From the NCBI GenBank assembly GCA_016713985.1, contig JADJOD010000001.1, forward strand, positions 1 to 64,000: 64,000 bases of DNA. The letters are read 5' to 3'. Both the position numbers and the translations under genes were made by a program. Within the stretch, counting starts at the first letter, position 1. Every line of letters begins with the position of its first letter. The notes below the pieces were generated by a model. That model was given only the letters and a program-made list of their open reading frames with translations. It was not told the DNA's origin and did no database searches. Source of the stretch: Lewinellaceae bacterium (GTDB lineage: Bacteria > Bacteroidota > Bacteroidia > Chitinophagales > Saprospiraceae). This document shows, one piece after another, positions 15,299 to 25,310 of the stretch.

Positions 15299-18200
15299 TT
15301 AGAGTCCCGATGGATCGAACTGCCGCCCTATACCGAACCACTTGATCGTTCGTTCACCCATACCCGGGGCATTTACATGTATCAGGTAAACACCGCTGGC
15401 AACCGGAATTCCCTTGCTGTTTTTCAAATCCCACTCGATAGCGGGTGTGATTTGCTGATACGGGCCGTATTCTTCTTCCCGCTCATACTGGCGAATAAAT
15501 TTGCCGTCGAGCGAGTAGATCGTAACGGTACAAATGCCCGGAAGGTTGGTAATCTTCACGGTATTGGTAAACTGCGACGTTTCATACTGTGAAAAGCCGT
15601 AGTACGGGTTGGGTACTACTTTGATAGAATCCAGCGCGTTGGCGATCTGAATGGCGTCCAGTTGTTTCGGCTGCCGGTTTTCGATCTTGAACAGGTACTT
15701 GGGATGACCGGTCTTTTTACCGCTGTTGTCATCCTGCGACCAGGTTTCATACGGGCTTTCCACCCGCAGTTTGACGGTCAGGTCGTTCGGGATCAGGCCT
15801 TCGTTGATCGATTTGAGGCTGAAACCCGGCGCCATCTGGAGCATACCTGCCCAGGCGATGTTTTTCACCTGGCTGATCTTGGCGATACCCGGATTGCCGT
15901 TGAACTCCGGCGTAAACTTGCGGCGCGCATCTTCACAGGAGTCATACGGCGTGTACATCACGTACACCCAGTGCTGGCCACCCATGACGAGGTCGTAATA
16001 GTCGAACGGAATACCGCCATTGTCCTGACGGAACGCCAGTTCGGTCGGATTCCACAACATATCGCGTCCGGTATAGGCCGGATCGATGTCGGAGCTGTAG
16101 CAGGAGTTTTCGCCGAAGAAGATATTGAGTCGCTGGCCGGATTCCACGTCAATGGCGTATCCCGGGAACCATCCCATACCATATACAGGCTGTCCCACCT
16201 GCGCGTTTGGAATACCCGAGCCGGCAGGGTTGACAGCGCCGTCCGGTTTTCCGTCTTTATCCACCGACAACTGGTAACGCACGTCGAACATCTGACGCAA
16301 CCGGTTTGCCGGGCTTTGGGTCGTCAACGTCGGGTCTTTCGGAAACTCGTTGGGCGGACTGGTGTAGTAGTACGACGCGGATTCCACCACCATACAACGG
16401 CTCCACTTGCTTTTATCGCTGGTGAGCACAATGTCTACGTTGGGCAATGCGCCGAGTTTTTTGCGCCGGGTATCCTCACTACCGTTGGCGCTGTTGTTGA
16501 GCTGTCCCTGCGAAGAGCCGCCTTTTTCCGTCCAGGCGGGAGTAATCATCCGCTGTGTGGGAGGCAGTGCCGCCAAACGCCAGTCGCAAAGGGTATACGG
16601 AACAAACCATCCGTTGCCGATCGTGCTGAGCCCGTTTTTCGGATCCATAGGAATTCCATCCAGGTCCGGGTCATAGTCGGGGTCCTGCAAGAGGGAGGTT
16701 TTAACATAGTTGAAGAAACCGAGGTCCTGGTCGGGGAAACCTGCCAGCCACTGCTGGTCCGGATTGGTATAGGCCAGTTCTCCGCCGATAGCGCCGTTGC
16801 GGTCGTCGGCATTGGTGCCTGCAGCGGGCCTTTGGGCTACGGTAATGGAAAATCCGTAATCGGCGATGATCTGTTCGTTGATGTCTTCAATCGAGCGGTC
16901 GGCCGCAATCACGTTTCCATCCGGCAGTTTTCGCAATTCCCAGCGGGCGTCTTTGTCGAGTTTGGTATCCGTGGCGTCGCTGTCTACAAATTTCAGTTCG
17001 TAGTCGCCGTCAATCACTTCAAACGGGTTGAAGATCGTGACATTGAGCGGGCCGCGGCCCAGTTTGTAGGTCAACACGGTATCGGTCAGTGTACCCGAGA
17101 ACAAGGCCGTGCGGGTCGCGTCGTCCAGGTCGAGGAACTGGCCACCGGCGCCCACACCTTCCAGTCGGCTGATCACCACCCCTTCGCCGTAAGACGCCTG
17201 AAGCGACTGATCGACGATCGGGCGTGGAATAACGGTAACAATTTCCACCTGTCCGCCATCGGAACCTCTGCGGCCCGGCAGGTAAGGTTTCTGCTGGCCC
17301 GGCGCGGGAGAGGTAAGCGGATCAAACGTGGAGAAGTTGTTATAGGCGTAAGCGATCACGGCAAAGTAGTACTTCTTATGGTTGATCAGCCGTTTGTCGT
17401 TGCCGAGTGCAAATTTGTCGTCGTCGATCTTGAACGTGTGCCGTATCCCTTTGTCTTCACCCTGGACCTTTACTTCCGGGTAGTAGACTTTTTTCCCGGA
17501 GTTCGGGTCCAGAACTTCCACCCAGTTGTATACGGAGGTTACGTTGTTTTTAAGGTCCACCTGGTACACGATACGGCTGTTATCCGGGTTGGATTCAAAC
17601 TCTGCGTTCGAGACGTTCGGGCCGGATAACTGGTAGATCTTGTAGCCTTCAAATTTGTAAAACGTACTTTCAACTTCTTCCGGCGTCGCGAAGTGAGGCG
17701 CCTGAGAAAATTTCAGGGAGTCCGGCGCGAGGAAGTCCTGCTGACGGTATTGTTCGTTGAGGTTGTTGGACGGAGCGACGTTGGTCAATACGGCCACAAT
17801 CTCCTGGTTCAATTCGATCCAGTCCACAGCCGGTGCATCCGGGCCGTCGAGCAGTTCGAAGCAGTTGTCGAACAAGCCCTGGGCTAATTTGTCGGCGCGG
17901 AACAAGTTTTCCACATCGGGGCACGGATACGTAACGTCCGGAATCCAGGGCACACCGATGATCAGTTCGTTCACAGCGCCCGGTTTCAGGGAGAACGGAC
18001 CGGAAGCCTGCAGGGTGCGGCGGTCGCTGAAGGGCAAACCGGCCGTACACATTGACCAGCCGGTCTGGTTGTTCGGTGCGTCGGGAAACGCATATTTTGT
18101 AGGCACACCGCCACTCTGGTAACCGCTGCCGCCGAATTCAAGCGGCGAGTTGTCGCGCCAGCTACCCGTGAGGTAGTTGTAAAACTCTGCAGGCAGGTCC

Positions 18201-19378
18201 GGGTCGGTTGTACCCGGGAGCGGGTTACCCACGCTGGGGTTGTTATAATATACGAAGGACGACATGCCGATCTCATTGCCGAAGGTATCCAGCGGGCCGC
18301 GGAAATAGTCCACGCCGAGAATGGGCACTTTGTCGCAATAAGTAGCAATACCATCATCGCAGTTACAGCCGGGCTGGCCGTCGGTAGCGTCCTGATTGTA
18401 TACGTACATCAGTTCCTTTTCAATATCGCAACCGATATAGTCGTCGCTGAAACAGCCGAGGTCGGGGTCGACCCACATAGCGAAGAACGTGGAGTCGATA
18501 CGTTCGGTGGCGCGGTTGATGAGTTTGTAGCGCTGGAAGGTCATATCGTTGAGTTCATCCGTGGTTACGTAACCGAACGATTGCACCTGCACTTCCATCT
18601 GTATCGGATCACCCTGTGTGCGGGCGTGTTCAGCGCCACCGCCCTGGTCGTTGTAAATCCAGAATATCATCTCGTCCGGGTAGCGGTCGAGCGCACAACC
18701 CCGTATCTCGATGGACGGGTAGTCACCCTTAAGCGGGTCGTAGTCGAAGTCGCCGTCGGCATCATAGAAGCCGGCGAGACCTTGCTGCGTGTAGGGCAGG
18801 TCGAACTGCCAAACATCTACAAAATACGGATTGCCGCGGGCGGGCCAGCCTTTTACACCACGTGGAATGTCGGCGGGATCAAGGCGGCCTTCAGCCAGGT
18901 TGGCTAAGTGGAGGCGAATCTCGTTGCCGGTTACGCGAAAGTGGCGGTCCCAGTTGTCGCAGATGGCACGTTCCGTAATACCCAGGTCGTTGAGCGGGCC
19001 GGGCCAGAAGTCGTTGTCGCCGCCGGGGCGGAAGTCCTGGCAGGCTAATTTCAGGTTGCCTGCGGGGTCAAGGCCACCCAGCCAGACCGAGCCGGCAAAA
19101 ATGGAAGACACTTCGCGCTGGCCGGAAGCCGGGTCAACTTTAGGAACGATGTAGCGGCCGTCTTCGAAATTCCACCAGCAGTCGCCGCCGCCCAGCAAAC
19201 GGGCGCGTACGTTGTTGATCTCCTGGTCGATGGAGGATTCCGAATTGGCACATACATCGCGGTATTTTACTTTATCGGGTTTGCTCGACCGTCGGACACC
19301 GTCCGGAACGTGTGCGTAAACACCGCTCCAGGCAATACTGACCAGCAAGGCTACTATCCAAAGTCTGTAAGTACGCAT
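15299..19378 (-). CDS. 1359-residue secreted surface protein with T9SS-type C-terminus
   Basis: A very large secreted protein with a signal peptide (MRTYRLWIVALLVSIAWSG, cleavage after YAHV-like residues). The N-terminal third has repeated Asp/Gly/Pro-rich segments (FEDGRYIVPKVDPASG, SVWLGGLDPAGN) found in uncharacterised Bacteroidota surface proteins. The C-terminal ~100 residues, from IKVVPNPYYGFSQYE through VTIYSLDGKFIRQY to VASGVYLIHV, form the FlgD-like beta-sandwich used as T9SS sorting or closing domain. No catalytic motif is seen. It sits between the TonB receptor (100 bp upstream) and the PorV-like barrel (about 105 bp downstream), in one operon. Probably exported and held at the cell surface; ligand unknown. 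Confidence 0.75.
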   Translation of the reverse strand: MRTYRLWIVALLVSIAWSGVYAHVPDGVRRSSKPDKVKYRDVCANSESSIDQEINNVRARLLGGGDCWWNFEDGRYIVPKVDPASGQREVSSIFAGSVWLGGLDPAGNLKLACQDFRPGGDNDFWPGPLNDLGITERAICDNWDRHFRVTGNEIRLHLANLAEGRLDPADIPRGVKGWPARGNPYFVDVWQFDLPYTQQGLAGFYDADGDFDYDPLKGDYPSIEIRGCALDRYPDEMIFWIYNDQGGGAEHARTQGDPIQMEVQVQSFGYVTTDELNDMTFQRYKLINRATERIDSTFFAMWVDPDLGCFSDDYIGCDIEKELMYVYNQDATDGQPGCNCDDGIATYCDKVPILGVDYFRGPLDTFGNEIGMSSFVYYNNPSVGNPLPGTTDPDLPAEFYNYLTGSWRDNSPLEFGGSGYQSGGVPTKYAFPDAPNNQTGWSMCTAGLPFSDRRTLQASGPFSLKPGAVNELIIGVPWIPDVTYPCPDVENLFRADKLAQGLFDNCFELLDGPDAPAVDWIELNQEIVAVLTNVAPSNNLNEQYRQQDFLAPDSLKFSQAPHFATPEEVESTFYKFEGYKIYQLSGPNVSNAEFESNPDNSRIVYQVDLKNNVTSVYNWVEVLDPNSGKKVYYPEVKVQGEDKGIRHTFKIDDDKFALGNDKRLINHKKYYFAVIAYAYNNFSTFDPLTSPAPGQQKPYLPGRRGSDGGQVEIVTVIPRPIVDQSLQASYGEGVVISRLEGVGAGGQFLDLDDATRTALFSGTLTDTVLTYKLGRGPLNVTIFNPFEVIDGDYELKFVDSDATDTKLDKDARWELRKLPDGNVIAADRSIEDINEQIIADYGFSITVAQRPAAGTNADDRNGAIGGELAYTNPDQQWLAGFPDQDLGFFNYVKTSLLQDPDYDPDLDGIPMDPKNGLSTIGNGWFVPYTLCDWRLAALPPTQRMITPAWTEKGGSSQGQLNNSANGSEDTRRKKLGALPNVDIVLTSDKSKWSRCMVVESASYYYTSPPNEFPKDPTLTTQSPANRLRQMFDVRYQLSVDKDGKPDGAVNPAGSGIPNAQVGQPVYGMGWFPGYAIDVESGQRLNIFFGENSCYSSDIDPAYTGRDMLWNPTELAFRQDNGGIPFDYYDLVMGGQHWVYVMYTPYDSCEDARRKFTPEFNGNPGIAKISQVKNIAWAGMLQMAPGFSLKSINEGLIPNDLTVKLRVESPYETWSQDDNSGKKTGHPKYLFKIENRQPKQLDAIQIANALDSIKVVPNPYYGFSQYETSQFTNTVKITNLPGICTVTIYSLDGKFIRQYEREEEYGPYQQITPAIEWDLKNSKGIPVASGVYLIHVNAPGMGERTIKWFGIGRQFDPSGL

Positions 19379-19477
19379 GTTATTTAATTTTTTATTTTTA
19401 ATTTTTATGTCAAAAACCGGAATGACACGTCCTCCGTTTTGGACACATTGAAAACAAGGAATTAACCACAGAACGGA

Positions 19478-22400
19478 TCAGAATCCTAACACAACACCCA
19501 CATACATGCGGCGCGGTTGTGTAAAGTTATTGGCGTTGCGAACCACCCAGGAATACGAATCGAGGTACGCAGTCGTGTTGCGACCGGTATCGGCGATACC
19601 TTCCACGATCGTTTGGCCTTCGGCAGTAGCCAGGTAGCCGTCGTCGGTGGGTGAACCCGTGGTGGAATAAACGCCGATCACATTCTTGCGGTTCAAAACG
19701 TTGGCTACGCGGAAATAAATGTTCACGTTGAGCGGGTTTTTACCTGCAGGCGCTACGTTAAACGATTTATCGATACGCATGTCGATATTGAAACGCCAGG
19801 GCAGGCGGTTGCCGTTGATGGCGCCCAGGGTACCTTCGCCGCCAAAACGCACCGGGCGCAAGGTAGCAGTATAGGGGCGTCCGGATACGGCATAGGTCTG
19901 GATATTGACCCCAAAATTGGACAAAATGTCTTTACCTCCGACACGGGGGCCGTTGTAGCGTTTGCCCTCGTCAAAACGATAGTCGAGGATGGCGTTGATG
20001 TTGTGGCGCTCGTCGAAATCAAGGGGGAAAAGTGCCCGGATGTTGCCGCGGGAAGTCAAACCGCGCTGCGACGTGGCGTTGGAGCCCGTACCGTCGGCAA
20101 ATTGCAAGGTATACGCAATACGCAATTCCGCGTTTTGGATCCGGCGAAGGTCGTATTGAACGGTAAAACCTTTTACGGTGCCGTAGTCGATATTGCCAGA
20201 GGTTTCGTACTGGCCGATCGTCGGTACGTACAGGATGGTGCGGCTCTGGACCATATCGCGCATTTCGCGGTAATAAGCCGAGAATTTGAGCGCGGAGTTC
20301 TGGTTGAGTTTCTGCTGGAAGCCTACTTCATAATCCACAACACGTTCCGGCTTCAGGTTGGCATTGTTGCCTGTTGTGCGGCCGGGGGTGTAGAAATAAA
20401 GGTAGTCGAGCGGGGTCACCTGCCAGCTGCTCGGCGGGCGTTGTACAAGAATGTCGTAGTGTGCGAAGAAGTTGGCATCTTCCGAAATCGGGAATGAGAA
20501 TGCCAGGCGCGGGAGCCAGTTTACCTGCGGCGTATAGTCTTCAAAAGCCGTTTCGGGATCAAAACGCGGGTCGAAAATGTCATCGCCGGCGATGGTATCG
20601 CTGAGCAAAGGTGTCACAACGCCGCCGCCGAAGATCAGGTTGCCGTCGTTGGCCTGGCGGCCGTCGGCAAAATACCAGGTATCGCCGTTGCGGAAGGCTT
20701 TGGGCGAGGGGTCGTTCTGACCGGTGATGTACACCTTGTAATCGTCTTCAATATTAAGCGGTTTGGGCGGCGCCGAGTTTTGCGCGTAATATTCTTTGGC
20801 CGACGCCACTTTATACAAAGAGTACGGGTCGCGCATCACCTTGGTATTCAGGTCGAAACGTTCGACGCGTAAACCCAGGCTGAAGATCATTTTGTTGAAC
20901 GTAAACTTGTCCTTGATAAACGCAGCCTGATACAGGGGGCGCAGCGGCGCCACGGGGAAATTGCGGATTCCGTCGATGTCCCGACTGGTAAAGAAGTCGT
21001 TGAACGTAACGTTTTGCGTCAGTTTTTCACCCGTATACGTATAACCGGTGTAGCCTACAAAGCCCTGGTCGTTCAATTCGCGGGCGGAAAACATGCCGAG
21101 GTTCAGTTGCTCGGGGGTCAAGCCGTCCGAATTGAGCCAGGTTTCGATGGGAATATTCAGGGCTTCCCGCACTTTGCGGTAGAATTTGTTGTCGCCCAGT
21201 TGATCTTGTGTCAGTACGGCATACGCATACTGGTCCACGGAATCACTGATAGACGGGATAAATATTTTCCCGATCACCTTGTTCGTGTCCAGGCCGTTAA
21301 AATGTTCGTTGACGGCCTGGTTAGCAAGCGTCCAGAGGCCGAAGGGCGCCACACCCCAGTTGCGGTCGGTGCGTTGCTCGTTGAGCAGACCGAACTGGAT
21401 GTTGTGTGTACCCGAACGGCCGAGGCGAAGGTCGAAACCGGCGGCGGCCGTGATGGTCAAAACGTCGTTTTCGTTTTTCGTATAACTATTGAACACCAGG
21501 TTGGTATTGCCGTGCATACCACTCCAGATATCGTCGTAAATGGTGGAAAAACGACCGTTTTGGGCCAGATAGGAGTTGTATGCAGCGCCGGGGTTGCCGA
21601 GGTCCGTCAGGGCAAACTCGTTGTAAGCATTCAGACCCGGGTTGGGGTAAACGAATTGGCCGGCTGCGTTGATGTAACCGGGCTCGAATCCGGAAAACGC
21701 TTCCAGGTTGCCGAGGTGAACGTTGTTGCCTTGTTCATTCGGGCCGCCAACGGGGATCAGGTCAAAATTGAACCGGCCGATATAACCGTATTCGAACAAC
21801 CGGTCTTTGTGGCGCGGGTCGTAATTTTCGCCTGTACCACGTTCAAAACCGAATTGCATCTGGTAACTGGCGTTGGAAATGGAGATGCGGTCGGCGTCGG
21901 TGTTGTTGCCGGATTCTCCGCTGCCGAGGCGGTGCCGGAAACGGGCAATACCGCGGTAACGGCGGCCATAGGTGGTGGGGTTGTTCCTCGAATTGAGCAA
22001 ACGCCAGCCACCCGGGGTAAATTTATTCTGTATATCTTTAAAGGTACCCGTTACGCTGAAGTCGATGTTGTCGGTAAGCCGGAAATCTAATTTACCGGTG
22101 AGGTCGATATCGCGGCTGTTTTCGTCGGGACGGTAGTCCAGGGAATTCACGCTGTCGCGGGTGAACGATTCTGCAGCAGAGACCACGTTGCCGTTGAGTT
22201 GAGTCAGCGGGTGTTCGTTCAGTCGGGCCAAAACGTCCGATTTTGCCTGATAAACGGGCAATGCAGCCGGGTCGTCGTCTTTCTGGGTCCAGTACTGGCC
22301 GGAAAGGCGGAAGCCCACGATGGTGCGGGAAGAACCGTCTTCAAATTTCTTTTTCCAGATCGGGCCGCTGAGGTTGCCCGTGGCGAGCAGCCATCCGTAG

Positions 22401-23116
22401 GGATCGAGGCCGTTGGAATTTTCCACCTCGATACCGCCGTGGTATTCACCGGCCGGGCCTTTGGTGATCAGCGAGATGACACCACCCGTTACGTCGCCGT
22501 ATTCGGCGCCGAGGCCACCGGTGATGATCTGCAACTGCTCGATGTCCTGTACCGGAGGCAGGGAGCCCGACACCCGGATACCGTCGATGTAGTAGTTGGT
22601 GGCATTGGCCCGCGAACCTTTGATGTTCACCGCGCCGCCGTCGATCGAGGTGGTGCCCGCCGTCGTGGCAACGATGGCGTTTACACTCCGGGTCGGCAGG
22701 TTTTTGATCTGGTCCGACGTCAGGGTCTGGCCACCCGATGTTTTGTCCTGCTCGATCAGCGGCACTTTAAATGCCGTCACTTCCAGGCCCTCAATAACCA
22801 GTCCGCTGGTCATGGTGGCATCGAGAAAGGTCATCTGGTTGGTGAGCACTTTTACGCCGGTAACCCGTTGGACGTTAAAGCCGGTGTAGGAGAATTCCAC
22901 GTCGTAGGTACCGGGGTCGAGTGGAGCCACCCGGTAATTGCCGTCGTAGTCTGTGATCGTACCGCGCACGAAGTCGGCGCCGCGCAACACCTTGACGGTT
23001 GCCCCGATCAACGCTTCGCCGTCGTCGCCCGATACCTTGCCCTGCAACACGGTTTGGGCAAGCACGGCCCCGGCACTCAGGAGCAAAGCAAATGTTAAGA
23101 GTAAAGAACGTACCAT
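19478..23116 (-). CDS. TonB-dependent outer-membrane receptor with CarboxypepD_reg-like domain
   Basis: A 1212-residue receptor. After the signal peptide (MVRSLLLTFALLLSAGAVLA) comes a carboxypeptidase-like regulatory domain (residues 22-105: LQGKVSGDDGEALIGATVKV, YDVEFSYTGF). The plug domain follows (TSDQIKNLPTRSVNAIVATT; IKGSRANATNYYIDGIRV; GAEYGDVTGGVISLITKG) and then a 22-strand-type barrel ending VGVVLGF with the terminal Phe. It imports a large substrate across the outer membrane using TonB energy, or serves as a surface docking protein. It is the first gene of the three-gene minus-strand operon. No SusD-like gene is next to it, which argues against a classical polysaccharide-utilisation locus. 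Confidence 0.9.
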   Translation of the reverse strand: MVRSLLLTFALLLSAGAVLAQTVLQGKVSGDDGEALIGATVKVLRGADFVRGTITDYDGNYRVAPLDPGTYDVEFSYTGFNVQRVTGVKVLTNQMTFLDATMTSGLVIEGLEVTAFKVPLIEQDKTSGGQTLTSDQIKNLPTRSVNAIVATTAGTTSIDGGAVNIKGSRANATNYYIDGIRVSGSLPPVQDIEQLQIITGGLGAEYGDVTGGVISLITKGPAGEYHGGIEVENSNGLDPYGWLLATGNLSGPIWKKKFEDGSSRTIVGFRLSGQYWTQKDDDPAALPVYQAKSDVLARLNEHPLTQLNGNVVSAAESFTRDSVNSLDYRPDENSRDIDLTGKLDFRLTDNIDFSVTGTFKDIQNKFTPGGWRLLNSRNNPTTYGRRYRGIARFRHRLGSGESGNNTDADRISISNASYQMQFGFERGTGENYDPRHKDRLFEYGYIGRFNFDLIPVGGPNEQGNNVHLGNLEAFSGFEPGYINAAGQFVYPNPGLNAYNEFALTDLGNPGAAYNSYLAQNGRFSTIYDDIWSGMHGNTNLVFNSYTKNENDVLTITAAAGFDLRLGRSGTHNIQFGLLNEQRTDRNWGVAPFGLWTLANQAVNEHFNGLDTNKVIGKIFIPSISDSVDQYAYAVLTQDQLGDNKFYRKVREALNIPIETWLNSDGLTPEQLNLGMFSARELNDQGFVGYTGYTYTGEKLTQNVTFNDFFTSRDIDGIRNFPVAPLRPLYQAAFIKDKFTFNKMIFSLGLRVERFDLNTKVMRDPYSLYKVASAKEYYAQNSAPPKPLNIEDDYKVYITGQNDPSPKAFRNGDTWYFADGRQANDGNLIFGGGVVTPLLSDTIAGDDIFDPRFDPETAFEDYTPQVNWLPRLAFSFPISEDANFFAHYDILVQRPPSSWQVTPLDYLYFYTPGRTTGNNANLKPERVVDYEVGFQQKLNQNSALKFSAYYREMRDMVQSRTILYVPTIGQYETSGNIDYGTVKGFTVQYDLRRIQNAELRIAYTLQFADGTGSNATSQRGLTSRGNIRALFPLDFDERHNINAILDYRFDEGKRYNGPRVGGKDILSNFGVNIQTYAVSGRPYTATLRPVRFGGEGTLGAINGNRLPWRFNIDMRIDKSFNVAPAGKNPLNVNIYFRVANVLNRKNVIGVYSTTGSPTDDGYLATAEGQTIVEGIADTGRNTTAYLDSYSWVVRNANNFTQPRRMYVGVVLGF

Positions 23117-23316
23117 AGAACAGTAGTTAAGAAAGTGTGCATTGGAGCGCAGCAGGCGGCAAAAATTCCAGAGCCGCTCACCTGTTTCGCCCGAATTCCC
23201 TGAATTTTCGATTGTTTTAATGGTTAAGGACTATTTGGAAAATGGCTGCAATGATAGTAAAACCCCCATGCAGACCGGCAAATAATACAAAATAATGTTC
23301 GCATTTTGACAATTCT

Positions 23317-24258
23317 CTACGAAACAGCCCTTGTGATTTTGTGTAACAGCACTTCTGCCAGCAGCCTTTTCGATTCCTGCGTCCAGCCGGCGATATGTGG
23401 GGTCAGCACCGTATTTTCGAGCCGGTGAAGCCTTTCGTACACCTGTTTTTCCGTTTCGGAAAAGGTCGCGGGTTTTTCGTTTTCAAACACATCCAAGCAG
23501 GCGCCTCCGATCCGGCCGTCTTCGAGCGCCGCCACCACGTCTCCGGTTTTGATACACGCCCCACGCGCCGTATTGATGAGGATAAAACCCCGCTTGCAGC
23601 GGCTGATAAACGCATCGTCGACTACGTGTTTCGTTTCGGCGGTCAGCGGCAGGTGCAAACTGATGATGTCGCTCTGCTGCTGCAATTCGCCGGGAGTGCT
23701 TTCCCGCACCCAGGGCATATCGGCGGCAAATCCGGCGGGCTGGTATTTGTCGTAGGCCAACACCGTCATTTCCATACCGGCTAATTTGCGGGCAAACTGG
23801 CTCCCCGTGTGGCCAAAACCAATGATACCCAACGTTTTACCCCGCAGTTCCCAACCCCGGCGCGGCTCGCGGCGCCAGACGTTTTGGCGAACTTCGCGGT
23901 CGGCGGGAACCAGGTTATTGGCTAAGGCCAGCAACATGCCGAGCGCCTGTTCGGCCACCGCGTTCCGGTTGCCTTCCGGGCTGCTTACCACCGCCACACC
24001 TTTTGCTTCCGCATATACCCGATCCACAATTTCCATCCCGGAGCCGAGCCGCCCGACAAAGCGAAGTTTTTTCGCCGTATCCAGAAATGCGCGGTCGACA
24101 ATGATCTTGCTGTTGATGATCAGGCCTTCGTAATCGGTGATGCGTTGGCGGGTTTCTTCCGGCGTGATATCCGGAAAAAAGTCGCAGGTGTAGCCCAGGT
24201 TTGCCAATCCTTCTGTCAAAAGCGGATGACAATCATCCGTAATTAGCACTCTTTTCAT
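23317..24258 (-). CDS. D-2-hydroxyacid dehydrogenase (SerA-like)
   Basis: A 313-residue NAD-dependent D-isomer-specific 2-hydroxyacid dehydrogenase, of the length of short phosphoglycerate dehydrogenases without ACT domain. The NAD motif is LGIIGFGHTGSQFARKL (GxGxxG variant). Catalytic residues are Arg in INTARGACI, Glu in DVFENEKP and His in LTPHIAGWT. It oxidises or reduces a D-2-hydroxy acid such as 3-phosphoglycerate in the cytoplasm; the exact substrate is not fixed by motifs. It stands alone, about 200 bp from the TonB receptor start and divergent from the lipoprotein gene at 24474. Confidence 0.9.
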   Translation of the reverse strand: MKRVLITDDCHPLLTEGLANLGYTCDFFPDITPEETRQRITDYEGLIINSKIIVDRAFLDTAKKLRFVGRLGSGMEIVDRVYAEAKGVAVVSSPEGNRNAVAEQALGMLLALANNLVPADREVRQNVWRREPRRGWELRGKTLGIIGFGHTGSQFARKLAGMEMTVLAYDKYQPAGFAADMPWVRESTPGELQQQSDIISLHLPLTAETKHVVDDAFISRCKRGFILINTARGACIKTGDVVAALEDGRIGGACLDVFENEKPATFSETEKQVYERLHRLENTVLTPHIAGWTQESKRLLAEVLLHKITRAVS

Positions 24259-24473
24259 GCTAACGTCTGTCGAAAATATGCACCATTAAATTGATGACGT
24301 TTACTGAATGTGTGAATGGTCACCGGGGGAGGGTGAATAGGCCGAATGAATTCGTGAAAGAATTGCCCTAAAGTTGGTGTTTCAGGCTACTTGACGGAAA
24401 TTTGCCCGACAGTATCGTTTGCTACCAAGCATTACAGGACTTCGACCGGCGGCAAAGATATTTAGACCAACAC

Positions 24474-25136
24474 ATGAAACACATCTTTTTTTTCATCCTG
24501 ACAACACTGGCGTTTTCTTCCTGCAAACCGGCGGAAAAACCCAAAAAATATTCCCTCGACTGTTATGTCCGTTTCCTCGAAACCGAGGGCAGGGTCCGCG
24601 CCGAAGCCACCCTTCGCGAAGGCGACCCCATCCCGCAGCCGGTAGAACCCGCAGGCGGCATGCTCTACCAGGGCAAAACAATGAGCCTGCGTCAAACACC
24701 CGGCAAAACATTCAAATCGGAGACCTCCGGAGGTTTCGGAACAAAACACCTTTTTTCCTGGAAAGACGAAAAAGGAACGACACACGATTTTGAGATGCAG
24801 TTTTCACCCGTGACGACATTCGGGTTCGGCGACAAAACGGTCTCCCGACAAAAACCGGCTACCTTCCGCTGGGAAGGCGCGCCGCTGGCAAAAGGGGAAG
24901 TGATGGTTTTTCTCTGGGAAAATGCCGCCCTGCGAAAAACCGTTCCGATGGAAATTTTCAACACCAGCGGTACACCGGTCATCGAATTCCCTGCCACTCA
25001 ACTCGCTCAACTCGATCCGGGAACCTGGACGTTGTACCTTGTCCGGAAAAAACTCGTCAAATCGGAATCCAACGGCGTGTCGGCAACCGGCATCATCGAA
25101 TACTACACACAAACAGATACGATCCGGGTAGAATGA
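24474..25136 (+). CDS. Lipoprotein of unknown function
   Basis: A 220-residue lipoprotein. The signal peptide MKHIFFFILTTLAFSSC ends in the lipobox FSSC (Cys 17). The mature part is predicted to be all-beta, with repeated short strands and loops (GGMLYQGKTMSLRQTPG, FGTKHLFSWKDEKG, EVMVFLWENAALRK, PGTWTLYLVRKKLV). The start at 24474 is chosen because the upstream in-frame ATG (24402) would bury the signal peptide. No family recognised. It is divergent from the dehydrogenase and upstream of truA, separated from it by a repeat hairpin. Confidence 0.7.
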   Translation: MKHIFFFILTTLAFSSCKPAEKPKKYSLDCYVRFLETEGRVRAEATLREGDPIPQPVEPAGGMLYQGKTMSLRQTPGKTFKSETSGGFGTKHLFSWKDEKGTTHDFEMQFSPVTTFGFGDKTVSRQKPATFRWEGAPLAKGEVMVFLWENAALRKTVPMEIFNTSGTPVIEFPATQLAQLDPGTWTLYLVRKKLVKSESNGVSATGIIEYYTQTDTIRVE

Positions 25137-25160
25137 TGTGGCTGTGTGACAAATTATTTA

Positions 25161-25237
25161 GACAGGATTTACAGGATCAACAGGTTTAATGAGCCTGTTT
25201 TTAGGAAGAATATCCTGTAAATCCTGTAAATCCTGTC
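25161..25237. repeat. Palindromic repeat of the TCCTGTAAATCCTGTC family, copy 1
   Basis: GACAGGATTTACAGGAT (25161-25177) pairs with a 3' arm holding ATCCTGTAAATCCTGTC (25221-25237); the 9-bp word TCCTGTAAA is repeated within the 3' arm. Related copies are at 30824-30889 and 61931-62055. It lies between the lipoprotein gene and truA. Confidence 0.8.
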
Positions 25238-25310
25238 AAAATTTAGGCTTGTCAGACGACCACTGCACACAAAGAGACCTTGCCAACCAGAGGTTGGCGC
25301 CACATAATAG

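Noticed and set aside
15662..17629. 655-codon open frame on the plus strand
   Set aside because: It is antisense to the 1359-residue surface protein, whose codon pattern and domains are clear; the antisense product is Arg/His/Val-rich with no family likeness.
21014..22090. 358-codon plus-strand frame inside the TonB receptor
   Set aside because: Antisense shadow of the receptor barrel, with no start context or domains.
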